Assembly: GCA_013389055.1 (NCBI GenBank)
Contig: JACAEC010000009.1
Span: 1 to 54,700, forward strand
DNA from: Hydrogenophilaceae bacterium
GTDB lineage: Bacteria; Pseudomonadota; Gammaproteobacteria; Burkholderiales; Thiobacillaceae
DNA: 54,700 nucleotides
Direction of reading: 5' to 3'
The translations under genes and the position numbers were made by a program. The notes below the pieces were generated by a model. That model made no database searches, was not told where the DNA came from, and worked only from the letters and a program-made list of their open reading frames with translations. Shown piece after piece: positions 11,568 to 21,773 of the stretch (position 1 is the first letter of the stretch; each line of letters opens with the position of its first letter).

Positions 11568-14340
11568 GGGCTTCCAGATGCCTTGGCAAGGTGAAACTGA
11601 AGGTGGATCCCTTGCCCCATTCGCTTTCGACGCTGATTTGTCCCCCCAGCAGTTCGACCAGGCGCTTGCATATCGACAGGCCGAGGCCGGTGCCTTCGTG
11701 TTTGCGGCCCAGGCCGTTGTCGATCTGCTGGAAGGGCTGAAACAGGATGCCGAGATTTTCCGGCTTGATGCCGGGGCCGGTGTCGGTCACGCTGATCCGT
11801 ATCATTTCGCCATCGACCCGGCAATGCAAGCCGACCTTGCCCTGCTCGGTGAATTTGATGGCATTGCTCAGCAGGTTGAGGGTGATCTGGTCGACCCGGC
11901 GACGATCGCTGTTGATGGTGCCGACGGCCTGATCGATCTCGACCTGGACGGCCAGGTCTTTCGCCTGGGCCAGGGCCAGGCTGATCTCCACCACATGCTC
12001 CAGGCTCGCACGCAGGTCGAAGGGCTTGCATTCGACCTTGAGCTGGCCGGCCTCGATTTTCGACAGGTCGAGGATGTCGTTGATCAGGGCGAGCAGGTGC
12101 TGGCCGCTGTCGCGGACATAACCGAGCTGCTTGGCCTGTTCCTCGTTGACCGGCCCGGCCAGGCCCATCTGCAGGGCCCCGGTGAAGCCGATGATGGAAT
12201 TGAGCGGGGTGCGCAGTTCATGCGACATGGTGGCGAGGAAGGCCGATTTCAGCTGGTCGGCCTCTTCGGCCCGTTGTCTTGCCACATGCAACTGCAGCTC
12301 CACCTGCTTGCGCAGGGTGATGTCGCGGGTGCTGCTGCGGTAACCGTGGTAGCTGCCGTCCCGGGCGTAGACGGGCTGGCCCACGTGTTCGACCCAGATG
12401 GTCCGCCCGTCCGGGCGGATGAGCCTGAATTCCAGACGGTTCACCTGGCGCTCGACGTAACAGCGCTCGAACAGGCGGCTGACGGTGGCGTGGTCGTCGG
12501 GATGCGCAATGCGTGCCAGCAGGCCGGTGTCGGCGATCAGTTCGCTGGCCTCATGGCCGGTCAGTTGCAGACAGGCGGGGGAGACGTAGCGATACTGACC
12601 ATCCTCGCCGAGCCAGGTCTCCAGGTCGTAGGTGTAGTCGGCGACCAGTCGGTATTGCTCTTCCCGGGCGGCCAGTTCGGCGGTGCGCAGGGAGACCATT
12701 TCCTCGAGATGCCGCCGGTGCCGGTCCAGCTCGATCTCGGCCGTCTTGCGGGCAGTGATGTCCTGCAACGTGCCCTGGGATAGCAGCGGCGTGCCGTCGC
12801 CGCCATAGTGGTGGGCGGCATGACAGTGGACGTGCCGGACCTTGCCGTTGGTCAGCAGCAGGCGGAAATCCATGTTGAACGGCTGGTGGTCCTTGACCGA
12901 TGACCAGAAGGCGTCGTTCAGCCGCTGGCCGTCCTCGGGGTGGATATGGCGCATGGCGCTCTCATACGTGTTGAGCGAGGCCTGGTAGGGGTCGACATCG
13001 AATAGCCGGTAGAACTCATCCGAGCAGCTGAGTTCCCTGGATGCCAGATCGAGATGCCAGTCGCCGATGGCGGCACTGCGCTGGGCCTCTTTCAGACGCG
13101 CTTCGCTTTGGCGCAAGGCCTCTTCGAAACGCTTGCGCTCGCTGATGTCGGTATGGGTGCCGCTGATGCGGATCGGCACCCCCCTCTGATCGAACAGAGC
13201 CACGCCGCGGGCCAGCACCCACAGATATTGGCCGTCTTTCCTGCGGAGGCGGAGTTCGCACTGGTAATGATCGGTCTCGCCCTTGAGGTGGGCATCCAAT
13301 GCCGTCATCGCCCTGGCCAGGTCGCTTGGATGGATGCGACTGGTGAATTCTTCGGGCGAATCGCCGACCTCATCGTCGGGATAGCCGAGCATGGATTTCC
13401 AGCGGGGCGAGTAATAGACCGTGTTCGCGGTCAGGTCGCGGTCCCAGATGCCATCGTTGCTGCCGCGCACGGCCAGATCGAAGCGCCGCTCGGCTGCCTC
13501 CAGCAGTTGTTGCGGTCGCTCGATGCGGCTGTATACCAGGGCGCGATAGATGATGCCGTAGGCGGTGACCTTGTACAGGTGGCCGAGCAGATTGTAGGTG
13601 GCGGTGACACTGGCATAGAGCGTGAAGAACAGTTCCGACATGGCCATGATCCAGACGGCCGCTGCCAGCCAGGCCGTGGTTTCGGCCCCGACTCGCCTGC
13701 GACTGGGCATGAGGAAAAACGCGAAGGTGGCCAGATGGAGGCCGGCAAGGGCATACTCGGCGCCGATCTTGAAGGTTGTCAGCCCTTGACCCGGGATGAA
13801 GGTGCGCGGCAATACGGCCTGGTGCCAGAGCACGGCCCAATAGGTCAAGCCGCCGAAGGCCAAGGCGATGATGGTAAAGATATAGCGGCTGGCTGCGTGG
13901 CGGCTTTGCTTGGTCCAGTAGATTGCCGCCAGCAGCAGGGTCACGGCGGCGACCAGACGGGCGGCCAGCCAGAAATCGATGGCCTTTTCCGGACCGCTGG
14001 GGCTGATGAAGGCCGGCATGCCCTGATAGGACAAGGCATGGGCGAGATCGATCATGCCCACCACCAACAGTCCGGGCCCGATCAGCCCTTCGCCCAGGTT
14101 CTGCGAGGCACCCGGCCGCAGGCTGATGATGAAGACCTGCAGACAGACCGCCATGGAGAAGAACTCGAGGATGGTGTGCAGAACGGCATAGCCTTCCTGG
14201 CCCATCTGGAATTGCTTGCCCGCTATGAACTGGGCGAGCAGAAAGCCCAGCGTGAAAACGGCCGCCCAGTAAAACTGCGGTGTGCGGGGCAAGCTGCTGA
14301 GTGCCAGCGTGGCGGGTGCCGGGAGTGCGAGCAGGCGCAT
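11542..14340 (-). CDS. Membrane-bound MASE3-PAS sensor histidine kinase
   Basis: Multi-TM N-terminus with 'DLAHALSYQGMPAFISPSGPEKAIDFWLAARL' (MASE3-like), PAS/PAC blocks, 'FLATMSHELRTPLNSIIGF', 'GTGLGLSICKRLVELLGG'. Confidence 0.92.
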   Translation of the reverse strand: MRLLALPAPATLALSSLPRTPQFYWAAVFTLGFLLAQFIAGKQFQMGQEGYAVLHTILEFFSMAVCLQVFIISLRPGASQNLGEGLIGPGLLVVGMIDLAHALSYQGMPAFISPSGPEKAIDFWLAARLVAAVTLLLAAIYWTKQSRHAASRYIFTIIALAFGGLTYWAVLWHQAVLPRTFIPGQGLTTFKIGAEYALAGLHLATFAFFLMPSRRRVGAETTAWLAAAVWIMAMSELFFTLYASVTATYNLLGHLYKVTAYGIIYRALVYSRIERPQQLLEAAERRFDLAVRGSNDGIWDRDLTANTVYYSPRWKSMLGYPDDEVGDSPEEFTSRIHPSDLARAMTALDAHLKGETDHYQCELRLRRKDGQYLWVLARGVALFDQRGVPIRISGTHTDISERKRFEEALRQSEARLKEAQRSAAIGDWHLDLASRELSCSDEFYRLFDVDPYQASLNTYESAMRHIHPEDGQRLNDAFWSSVKDHQPFNMDFRLLLTNGKVRHVHCHAAHHYGGDGTPLLSQGTLQDITARKTAEIELDRHRRHLEEMVSLRTAELAAREEQYRLVADYTYDLETWLGEDGQYRYVSPACLQLTGHEASELIADTGLLARIAHPDDHATVSRLFERCYVERQVNRLEFRLIRPDGRTIWVEHVGQPVYARDGSYHGYRSSTRDITLRKQVELQLHVARQRAEEADQLKSAFLATMSHELRTPLNSIIGFTGALQMGLAGPVNEEQAKQLGYVRDSGQHLLALINDILDLSKIEAGQLKVECKPFDLRASLEHVVEISLALAQAKDLAVQVEIDQAVGTINSDRRRVDQITLNLLSNAIKFTEQGKVGLHCRVDGEMIRISVTDTGPGIKPENLGILFQPFQQIDNGLGRKHEGTGLGLSICKRLVELLGGQISVESEWGKGSTFSFTLPRHLEAHEDPDSLH

Positions 14341-14683
14341 CGAAGTGTGATCAGGCCATGGCCGGGATATCGGCCGACGGCCCTTTGCCTAAGCGGGTGC
14401 TGTCGCCTGTTGCCGGGCCTTGCCCGGCGGTGTTGCCATGCATTTGGGCCTCCAGGGTTGTCTAAGGCTTTGTTCTAAGCCCCTGTTTTTCTTTCTGTAT
14501 ACCTGCTTTATACTTAATCTGTGGCGCTTATACCTAGGGCCTCTAGGCCGAATCCGGTATTGGTCGCAGGGGGCGTTGTAAAAAATTGAAAACAAGGGCG
14601 ACTCAAGCCACCGCATTCTGCCGCGCGCTCGGCTCGGATGGCGCGGCGCTCTTGTCATCATACTGACAACTGGCCTGATTAAA

Positions 14684-16555
14684 GTGCCCAGGTTTTGGTT
14701 TGACCATGGCCCGACAATCGTGAATTTATCTTACCTGCGGGTCGCCTTGTCCGGGGTACTGGAACACAAGCGCATCACCACGCTGTTCCAGCCGATCGTG
14801 GATATGAGGAATGCCAGCGTCTATGGTTACGAGGCCCTGTCGCGCGGCCCCTCCGACAGCCCCCTGCATTCACCGATGGCCCTGTTGCGCTCGGCGGACC
14901 ATATCGGCTTGGCCGCAGAGGTGGAACAGCTTTGCTTCGAGATGGCCCTGCATCAGTTCGCGGAGCGCAAGCTATCCGGCAAACTGTTTGCCAACCTGCG
15001 GCCGGCCCGCTTGGTGGAACCCTATTTCCAGCCGGCCAATCTGGCCAAGGTGCTGAAGTCCTTCGGCATCGCCCCGCAAAACCTCATCCTGGAATTGACC
15101 GAGAGCGACCCGGTCGAGGATTACGCCCAGCTGGCCGCGGCGAGTGAGGCCTTGCGCCGCATCGGCCTGAGCGTGGCCATGGACGACCTGGGCGAGGGCT
15201 TTTCCAGCCTGCGCCTGTGGTCGGAAATGAAGCCGGGTTACGTGAAGCTCGACAAGCACTTCATCTCCGGCCTGAATCAGGATCCGGTCAAGCTGCAGTT
15301 TGTCCGCTCCATGCAGCAGATCGCCGACAACGCCAATGCCCTGATCATCGCCGAGGGCGTGGAGACCGCGTCGGAACTGGCCATCGTCAGGGATCTCGGC
15401 ATCGCCTTCGTGCAGGGCTATCTGATCGGCCGGCCGGCCGCGACGCCCTCGGCCGTGCCCTCGCCGGATGTCGTGCAGAGCATCGGGCGCGTCGAGATCA
15501 GCGTGTTTCCCAGCGTGACCAACGGCGGTTCCGGCCAGCGCTGTGCCCGCCAGCTATTGATCGAGGCGCCGGTCGTCACGCCAGCCACGCCGAGCGAGCA
15601 GGTGTTGGAATTGCTGCTGAAGCATCAGGGGCTGCATGCCGTGGCGGTCGTCAAGAATGGCCTGCCGGTGGGCATGTTGACCCGGCCCTTGCTGCTCGAC
15701 CGCTTCACCCGGATCTATACCCGGGAGCTCTATGGCAAGAAGCCCTGTTCGGTGTTCATGGAAAAAGACCCCTTGGTGGTCGATATCGGCACCCAGATCG
15801 CCGACCTGTCGGAACTGGTGGTGATGAAGGGCAAGCAGGCCTTCACCGATGGTTTCATCATCACCGAGAACGGTCAGTATCGCGGCATGGGTTCCGGCTA
15901 CGACCTGATGCGAACCATCACCGAGATGCAGGTGGTGGCGGCCCGCTACGCCAACCCGCTGACCCTGCTGCCGGGCAATGTGCCCCTCCATGAGCACACT
16001 GACCGGCTGCTGGCGGCGGGGGTCGAATTCGTTGCGGCCCATTGCGATCTGGATTACTTCAAGCCCTTCAACGACGTTTACGGCTATCGCAAGGGCGATG
16101 CCATGATCCAGTTGCTCGTCCGCATCCTGTCGCAGGAATGCGACCCGAGCCTGGACTTTCTCGGTCATGTCGGCGGTGACGACTTCATCGTGCTGTTCCA
16201 AAGCCGCGATTGGCAGGTGCGCTGCCAGCGCGCCTTGGCCCGGTTCGATGCCGAGCGCATGGCCCTGTTCCAATTCGAACACGTCGCCGAGGGCGGCTAT
16301 TTCAGCGAGAACCGCCTGGGCAAGATGGTCTTTCACCCCCTGGTCAGCCTGTCGATCGGTGCCGTGCCGGTCGGACAGGAAGGCTTCTGCCAGCGCCAGG
16401 AGGTCGAGCGCGCCGCCGCCGAGGCGAAAAAGCAGGCCAAGAAGCAGGACGGCAGCAGCCTGTTCGTCGAGCGGCGCCAGTGCGGCAAAGCGGTCGATAC
16501 GCCAGTCGAAGACCAGCCCGCAGTCTCCCCCTTAGACAATGTCGCGGCGGCCTAG
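14684..16555 (+). CDS. EAL-CBS-GGDEF protein (c-di-GMP turnover)
   Basis: EAL domain 'FQPIVDMRNASVYGYEALSRGP...LILELTESD...MDDLGEGFSSLRL...KLDKHFISG...IAEGVET'; central CBS-like region; GGDEF-type 'HVGGDDFIVLF'. GTG start at 14684 uncertain. Confidence 0.92.
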   Translation: MPRFWFDHGPTIVNLSYLRVALSGVLEHKRITTLFQPIVDMRNASVYGYEALSRGPSDSPLHSPMALLRSADHIGLAAEVEQLCFEMALHQFAERKLSGKLFANLRPARLVEPYFQPANLAKVLKSFGIAPQNLILELTESDPVEDYAQLAAASEALRRIGLSVAMDDLGEGFSSLRLWSEMKPGYVKLDKHFISGLNQDPVKLQFVRSMQQIADNANALIIAEGVETASELAIVRDLGIAFVQGYLIGRPAATPSAVPSPDVVQSIGRVEISVFPSVTNGGSGQRCARQLLIEAPVVTPATPSEQVLELLLKHQGLHAVAVVKNGLPVGMLTRPLLLDRFTRIYTRELYGKKPCSVFMEKDPLVVDIGTQIADLSELVVMKGKQAFTDGFIITENGQYRGMGSGYDLMRTITEMQVVAARYANPLTLLPGNVPLHEHTDRLLAAGVEFVAAHCDLDYFKPFNDVYGYRKGDAMIQLLVRILSQECDPSLDFLGHVGGDDFIVLFQSRDWQVRCQRALARFDAERMALFQFEHVAEGGYFSENRLGKMVFHPLVSLSIGAVPVGQEGFCQRQEVERAAAEAKKQAKKQDGSSLFVERRQCGKAVDTPVEDQPAVSPLDNVAAA

Positions 16556-16609
16556 CCTTGTAACCCCCGGTTCGGCCGCTTGTATTACCATCACGCACTG
16601 CCTGGCATA

Positions 16610-16789
16610 AGAGCCTATTTCAGTAGGGCTCATGTCCCGCGTTGCAGGCGGCTCGTGGAGAGTGACTCCACTCCGCAAGGGATACCGCCCCCGGCGCTTT
16701 TGGCGCCGGGGACATATTCGCCCCCTGCGCCTTGCCCTGCATCCCGCAGGCGGGCGGCGCGGGGTATGTTCCCTACTGAAATAGGCTCT
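16610..16789. mobile_element. MITE-like palindromic element, copy 1 (180 bp)
   Basis: 19-bp perfect terminal inverted repeats AGAGCCTATTTCAGTAGGG...CCCTACTGAAATAGGCTCT; TAA on both flanks; interior homologous to copy 2 in reverse orientation plus a central extra segment. Confidence 0.85.
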
Positions 16790-16828
16790 AAGGCCATGGC
16801 GTAGTCAAAAAAGATAGCGAGGTGAGGT

Positions 16829-17434
16829 GTGCGTGAATTCTGGGATACCTTGTACGGCGACGAGGCCTATGTCTATGGCACCGAGCCGAATGCCTTTCTG
16901 GCGTCGCAAAAAAATTGGCTGAAGCCGGGCCAGGAGGTGCTGGCCATGGCCGACGGCGAAGGCCGCAACGGGGTATGGCTGGCCGAGCAGGGACTCAAGG
17001 TCCATGCGGTGGATTTTTCGCCCATCGCCCAAGCCAAGGCCGAGCACCTGGCCAAGGCCCGCGGGGTCGAGATCGCCTTCGAACAGGCCGATTTGTTGAA
17101 TTGGGATTGGGGGGCGGACCGCTACGACGTCATCGTGGCGATCTTCGTCCAGTTCGCCGACTCACGCGCACGGCCGGCCCTGTTCGCCAAGATGCGGCGG
17201 GCCTTGAGGCGCGGTGGCCTGTTGATCCTGCAGGGTTATCGGCCCGAGCAATTGAAATACGGCACCGGCGGGCCGTCAAGTGCCGACAATATGTATACCG
17301 AAGCGATCCTGCGCGAAGCTTTTGCCGAGTTCGAGATCGTGCATCTCTCCGAACACGACGATTTCATCAGCGAGGGCTACAAGCACCACGGCATGTCGGC
17401 GCTGATCGACATGGTGGCGCGCAAGCCGGCCTGA
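16829..17434 (+). CDS. Class I SAM-dependent methyltransferase (TehB/UbiE-like)
   Basis: 'REFWDTLYGDEAYVYGTEPNAFLA...VLAMADGEGRNGVWLAEQGLKVHAVDFSPIAQAKAEHLA'. Confidence 0.88.
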   Translation: MREFWDTLYGDEAYVYGTEPNAFLASQKNWLKPGQEVLAMADGEGRNGVWLAEQGLKVHAVDFSPIAQAKAEHLAKARGVEIAFEQADLLNWDWGADRYDVIVAIFVQFADSRARPALFAKMRRALRRGGLLILQGYRPEQLKYGTGGPSSADNMYTEAILREAFAEFEIVHLSEHDDFISEGYKHHGMSALIDMVARKPA

Positions 17435-17445
17435 GCGGCCGGCTT
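17423..17445. terminator. Perfect 9-bp stem, 5-nt loop at a convergent gene end (stop codon in loop)
   Basis: AAGCCGGCC-TGAGC-GGCCGGCTT; no U tract follows. Confidence 0.45.
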
Positions 17446-17453
17446 GGTGAAGC

Positions 17454-18068
17454 TTAGTTGCGTGCCGGTTCCGACTTCAGCGTGCTCAGGTGGAACAGCG
17501 GCTTGCCCGGCTTGTAGGACCAGGGCAGGCCGGCATTCTTCCAGCCGTTGACGCTGCGCTTGCCCTTGTTGGCGCCGGCATTGGCCATGTCGCCCTCAAA
17601 GCCGTCGACCACGCTCCAGACGTTCTTGTAGCCGGCCTCGCTCAGCAGGGTGACGGCCTTGGTGCTGCGGTCGCCCGAGCGGCACATGACCACGATGGCG
17701 GCGTTGCTGTCGAGGTTGCGCTCGAAAGCCAGGTTTTCCACCTGGTTGACGAAGTCGGGGTTCAACTCATTGTCGAAATCGCCGAGTTTCTCGTTCCAGC
17801 GGTCATAGCGGAAATGGACGATCGGGATGTTGGCGTCGATGCCCTGGGCGAAGCCGATCAATTGCAGCTCCTGCGGGGTGCGGACATCGATGAACAGCAC
17901 GTTCTTGTTCTGTTGGGCGATGAAGCCGGGCACGTCGGCGGCGTTGAGATACTTGGCCAACACGGTGCGCTTCTTCTCCGGCACGCTGGCGGGGTCGACA
18001 TCGCCGGCGTGGGCGGTAAGGCTGGCGGCCAGCAGGCCGGCGGCAAGGAGCTTGAGTAATGTCTTCAT
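17454..18068 (-). CDS. Secreted rhodanese-like domain protein
   Basis: Signal peptide 'MKTLLKLLAAGLLAASLTAHA'; 'VLFIDVRTPQEL', 'IVVMCRSGDRSTKAVTLLSEAGYKNVWSVVDGFEGDM'. Confidence 0.9.
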   Translation of the reverse strand: MKTLLKLLAAGLLAASLTAHAGDVDPASVPEKKRTVLAKYLNAADVPGFIAQQNKNVLFIDVRTPQELQLIGFAQGIDANIPIVHFRYDRWNEKLGDFDNELNPDFVNQVENLAFERNLDSNAAIVVMCRSGDRSTKAVTLLSEAGYKNVWSVVDGFEGDMANAGANKGKRSVNGWKNAGLPWSYKPGKPLFHLSTLKSEPARN

Positions 18069-18200
18069 AAAATTCCTTTCGAATCGTTGATACGAATGGC
18101 GCTGCAAATCGAGGCGCAGCCCGCTATGTAGAAAAGAATACAAGAATATAAGAAATTACTAATATGGTTAGTTCGTATTAGGGTGCGTCAGTAGGGATTT

Positions 18201-18218
18201 AGAGCCTATTTCAGTAGG
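18201..18218. repeat. Solo end of the same MITE-like family
   Basis: AGAGCCTATTTCAGTAGG, identical to the first 18 nt of the terminal repeats, preceded by TT(A); no partner end nearby. Confidence 0.75.
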
Positions 18219-18233
18219 CAATGTAAAGCGGGG

Positions 18234-19175
18234 CTAGGGCCGGCGGCGCCAGAGCTTCCAGGCGTCCCGGGGGCGAACTGTGCGTGTGGTCGGCAAGCTG
18301 CCGGTGGTATAGAGCCTGAGGCAGGCCAGTCGGCCCTGCTTCAGGGCCGCCAGTGCCGGCGCGAACCACCGGGTTTCGTAGCGAGCCAACGCGGCGGCGC
18401 GAGCTGAACCGTTCAAGCCTTGCAGTCCTTTAAGGATCACCACTGTCTCCGCTACGCCCGGGCCGAGTTCGGCGAGTGAGGCCGGCTCGCTTCGGGTCGC
18501 CACCGCATCGGCAGCCTCAGCCAGGGCCGCGCCGTAGATCCGTGCGGAGCGAAGCTTGCCCAAAGCGGACAAGCTGCCGCCGCCCCAGAGCCAGATGCTG
18601 TTGATCGGCGCCAGGCCACGGCCTTCGCGGGCCTGGTTGATCGGATGATCGTGCAGCAGCATCTGGGCCTCGTTGATGACGCTGCGCCAGCGCCGCGCAT
18701 CGGCGCCTTGCGGCAGATGCGGGTGGATGCCCTGGCCAATGACTTCAGACAAGGGGGTGGTCTGCATGGCGGGGGCTTGGCCGAGTTTGAGATACCAGCG
18801 GTCCGGGGCCAGCGGCAGGAACTCGAGGCCGTCCGGCAGGAAGTGCCCGTTCAAGGTGGTGGTCAGGGTTTCGGCCTCCGCTTGGCTCAGCCCCAGGCCG
18901 CGGGGATCGGTCAGGACCAGTTGGTCGATGTTGAGATGCAGATAGACCGGGTCGGCACGCAGCCAATAGGCGTTGCCGGCATCGCCGCCATCGTCGAGCA
19001 GGGAGAGCGCGGCGATCGGGCAAGCATCGACGCCAATGGCCCGGCACAGCGCTTGCGGCAGGCAGGCGGCCGGTGATGGATCGGCCTGGCCGCGTGCCAG
19101 CAAGGCCCGCAGGGCCGGTGTCAGGCTCAGGTCCGATTCGGCGCTGAGCAGTTCCGGGATGATCAAATGCAGCAT
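18234..19175 (-). CDS. Phosphoglycerate mutase-like / 'regulatory protein RpfE'-type protein
   Basis: 'MLHLIIPELL...LHLNIDQLVLTDPRGLGLSQAEAETL...INSIWLWGGGSL' typical of this family. Confidence 0.75.
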   Translation of the reverse strand: MLHLIIPELLSAESDLSLTPALRALLARGQADPSPAACLPQALCRAIGVDACPIAALSLLDDGGDAGNAYWLRADPVYLHLNIDQLVLTDPRGLGLSQAEAETLTTTLNGHFLPDGLEFLPLAPDRWYLKLGQAPAMQTTPLSEVIGQGIHPHLPQGADARRWRSVINEAQMLLHDHPINQAREGRGLAPINSIWLWGGGSLSALGKLRSARIYGAALAEAADAVATRSEPASLAELGPGVAETVVILKGLQGLNGSARAAALARYETRWFAPALAALKQGRLACLRLYTTGSLPTTRTVRPRDAWKLWRRRP

Positions 19176-19208
19176 GGGCCAAGTGTAACTTGGTCCACGT
19201 GATGCATC

Positions 19209-20285
<1,077 letters not shown>

Positions 20286-20497
20286 CGTGTTTCCCTCTCT
20301 GCTTGTTGTGGTCTCGGGCGTGGGGCATCCCAAGGGTCTCCGGTCGCTTTGTCTTTATAGACGAGCACCCCGAGTTTGGTATGGATATACCGAGCGCAGG
20401 GGTGTTGCCTTCGGCCTGGGCTGCCCCTTATGCTGGCCGGACAATAGCTGGCATAAACGGGTGAACCCCATCGCCCCCATCGTCGAGGAGGAGTGTC

Positions 20498-21283
20498 ATG
20501 AATCGTACCGCCGTCTGTCCCAATAGTCCGCACATCGCCCTGCCCTGCGTCTACCGCGTGTCCTGGCATCAGCCGTTCGCCTGGTTGCGCAGCGGCTTTA
20601 TGGATTTTGCGCGCAACTGGATGTTATCGATCTCATTAGGCATGGTGTTCTCGCTGTTCGGCTATGCCGTGGTCAGCCATTTTCTCTACAAGAGCCATCT
20701 GGCCATGGCCCTGACCGCGGGCTTCCTGTTGATCGCGCCGTTCCTGGCCATCGGTTTTTATGGAATTTCCTGCAAGCTGGAGGACAAGCAGGCCAACCAG
20801 GAGGAAGACAAGGCCTTCTCCTGCATCCGCAACAACGCGGCCTCCATCGGCCTGTTCGGCTTGCTGCTCGCCTTCATCCTGAGCGGCTGGGAGCGCATCT
20901 CCGCCATCCTGGTGGCCTTGATGCTGCAAGGCGACGTGGTCAGCCTCGGGCCATTCAGCTTCAACGTGCTCTGGGTGTCCGAGCACTGGCGGTTCATGGT
21001 CAGCTATGTCGGCTTCGGCGCCGCCCTGGCTGCCCTGGTGTTCGCCATGAGCGTGATCTCGCTGCCGATGATGATGGATCGCAAGGTCGATGTGGTCACC
21101 GCGGTCATGACCAGTCTGGTCGTGGTGCGCCAGAACCTGCCGGCCATGCTGGTCTGGGCCGCGCTCATCGTCGCCTTGAGTGCCGTGGGCATCGCCACCT
21201 TGTTCATCGGCATGATCGTCATCTTCCCCTTGCTCGGCCATGCCAGCTGGCATGCCTACCGCGATCTGGTCGAGGCCGAATAA
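20498..21283 (+). CDS. DUF2189-family integral membrane protein
   Basis: 'WLRSGFMDFARNWMLSISLGMVFSLFGYAV...FLAIGFYGISCKLE...VISLPMMMDRKVDVVTAVMTSL'; GGAGGAG RBS before ATG. Confidence 0.85.
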   Translation: MNRTAVCPNSPHIALPCVYRVSWHQPFAWLRSGFMDFARNWMLSISLGMVFSLFGYAVVSHFLYKSHLAMALTAGFLLIAPFLAIGFYGISCKLEDKQANQEEDKAFSCIRNNAASIGLFGLLLAFILSGWERISAILVALMLQGDVVSLGPFSFNVLWVSEHWRFMVSYVGFGAALAALVFAMSVISLPMMMDRKVDVVTAVMTSLVVVRQNLPAMLVWAALIVALSAVGIATLFIGMIVIFPLLGHASWHAYRDLVEAE

Positions 21284-21302
21284 GCGCCTCCGCCCCTGCA
21301 CG

Positions 21303-21327
21303 AAGCCGGCCTCGGGCCGGCTTTTTT
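21303..21327 (+). terminator. Intrinsic terminator
   Basis: AAGCCGGCC-TCG-GGCCGGCTT followed by TTTT. Confidence 0.85.
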
Positions 21328-21353
21328 GTGCGTGCGCAGTTACAATAACGCCC

Positions 21354-21773
21354 ATGCATCAGCACTCCAGCCAGTTCCAGATCAGCACCCGCGGCAAGGG
21401 GTTGTACGCCTTCACCGACCAGGTGGCCGCCTGGTTGGCCGACACCGGCCTGAACCAAGGCCTGCTCACCCTGTTCGTGCAGCACACCTCGGCCAGCCTG
21501 CTGGTCCAGGAAAACGCCGACCCGGATGTGCAGGGCGACCTTGAGCGTTTCCTCTCGCGCCTGGTGCCGGAGAACGACCCGATCTACCGCCACACCCTGG
21601 AAGGCGCCGACGACATGCCGGCCCATGTCCGCGCCGCCTTGACCCAGACCCATCTGTCCATCCCGGTCGCCGGCGGGCGCATGGCGCTCGGCACCTGGCA
21701 GGGCCTCTACCTGTTCGAGCACCGGCGCGAACCGCAGCACCGCCGGGTGGCGGCCCACTTGATAGGCGCATGA
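21354..21773 (+). CDS. YjbQ-family (secondary thiamine-phosphate synthase-type) protein
   Basis: 'HSSQFQISTRGKGLYAFTDQV...GLLTLFVQHTSASLLVQENADPDVQGDLERFL...LGTWQGLYLFEHR'. Confidence 0.92.
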   Translation: MHQHSSQFQISTRGKGLYAFTDQVAAWLADTGLNQGLLTLFVQHTSASLLVQENADPDVQGDLERFLSRLVPENDPIYRHTLEGADDMPAHVRAALTQTHLSIPVAGGRMALGTWQGLYLFEHRREPQHRRVAAHLIGA

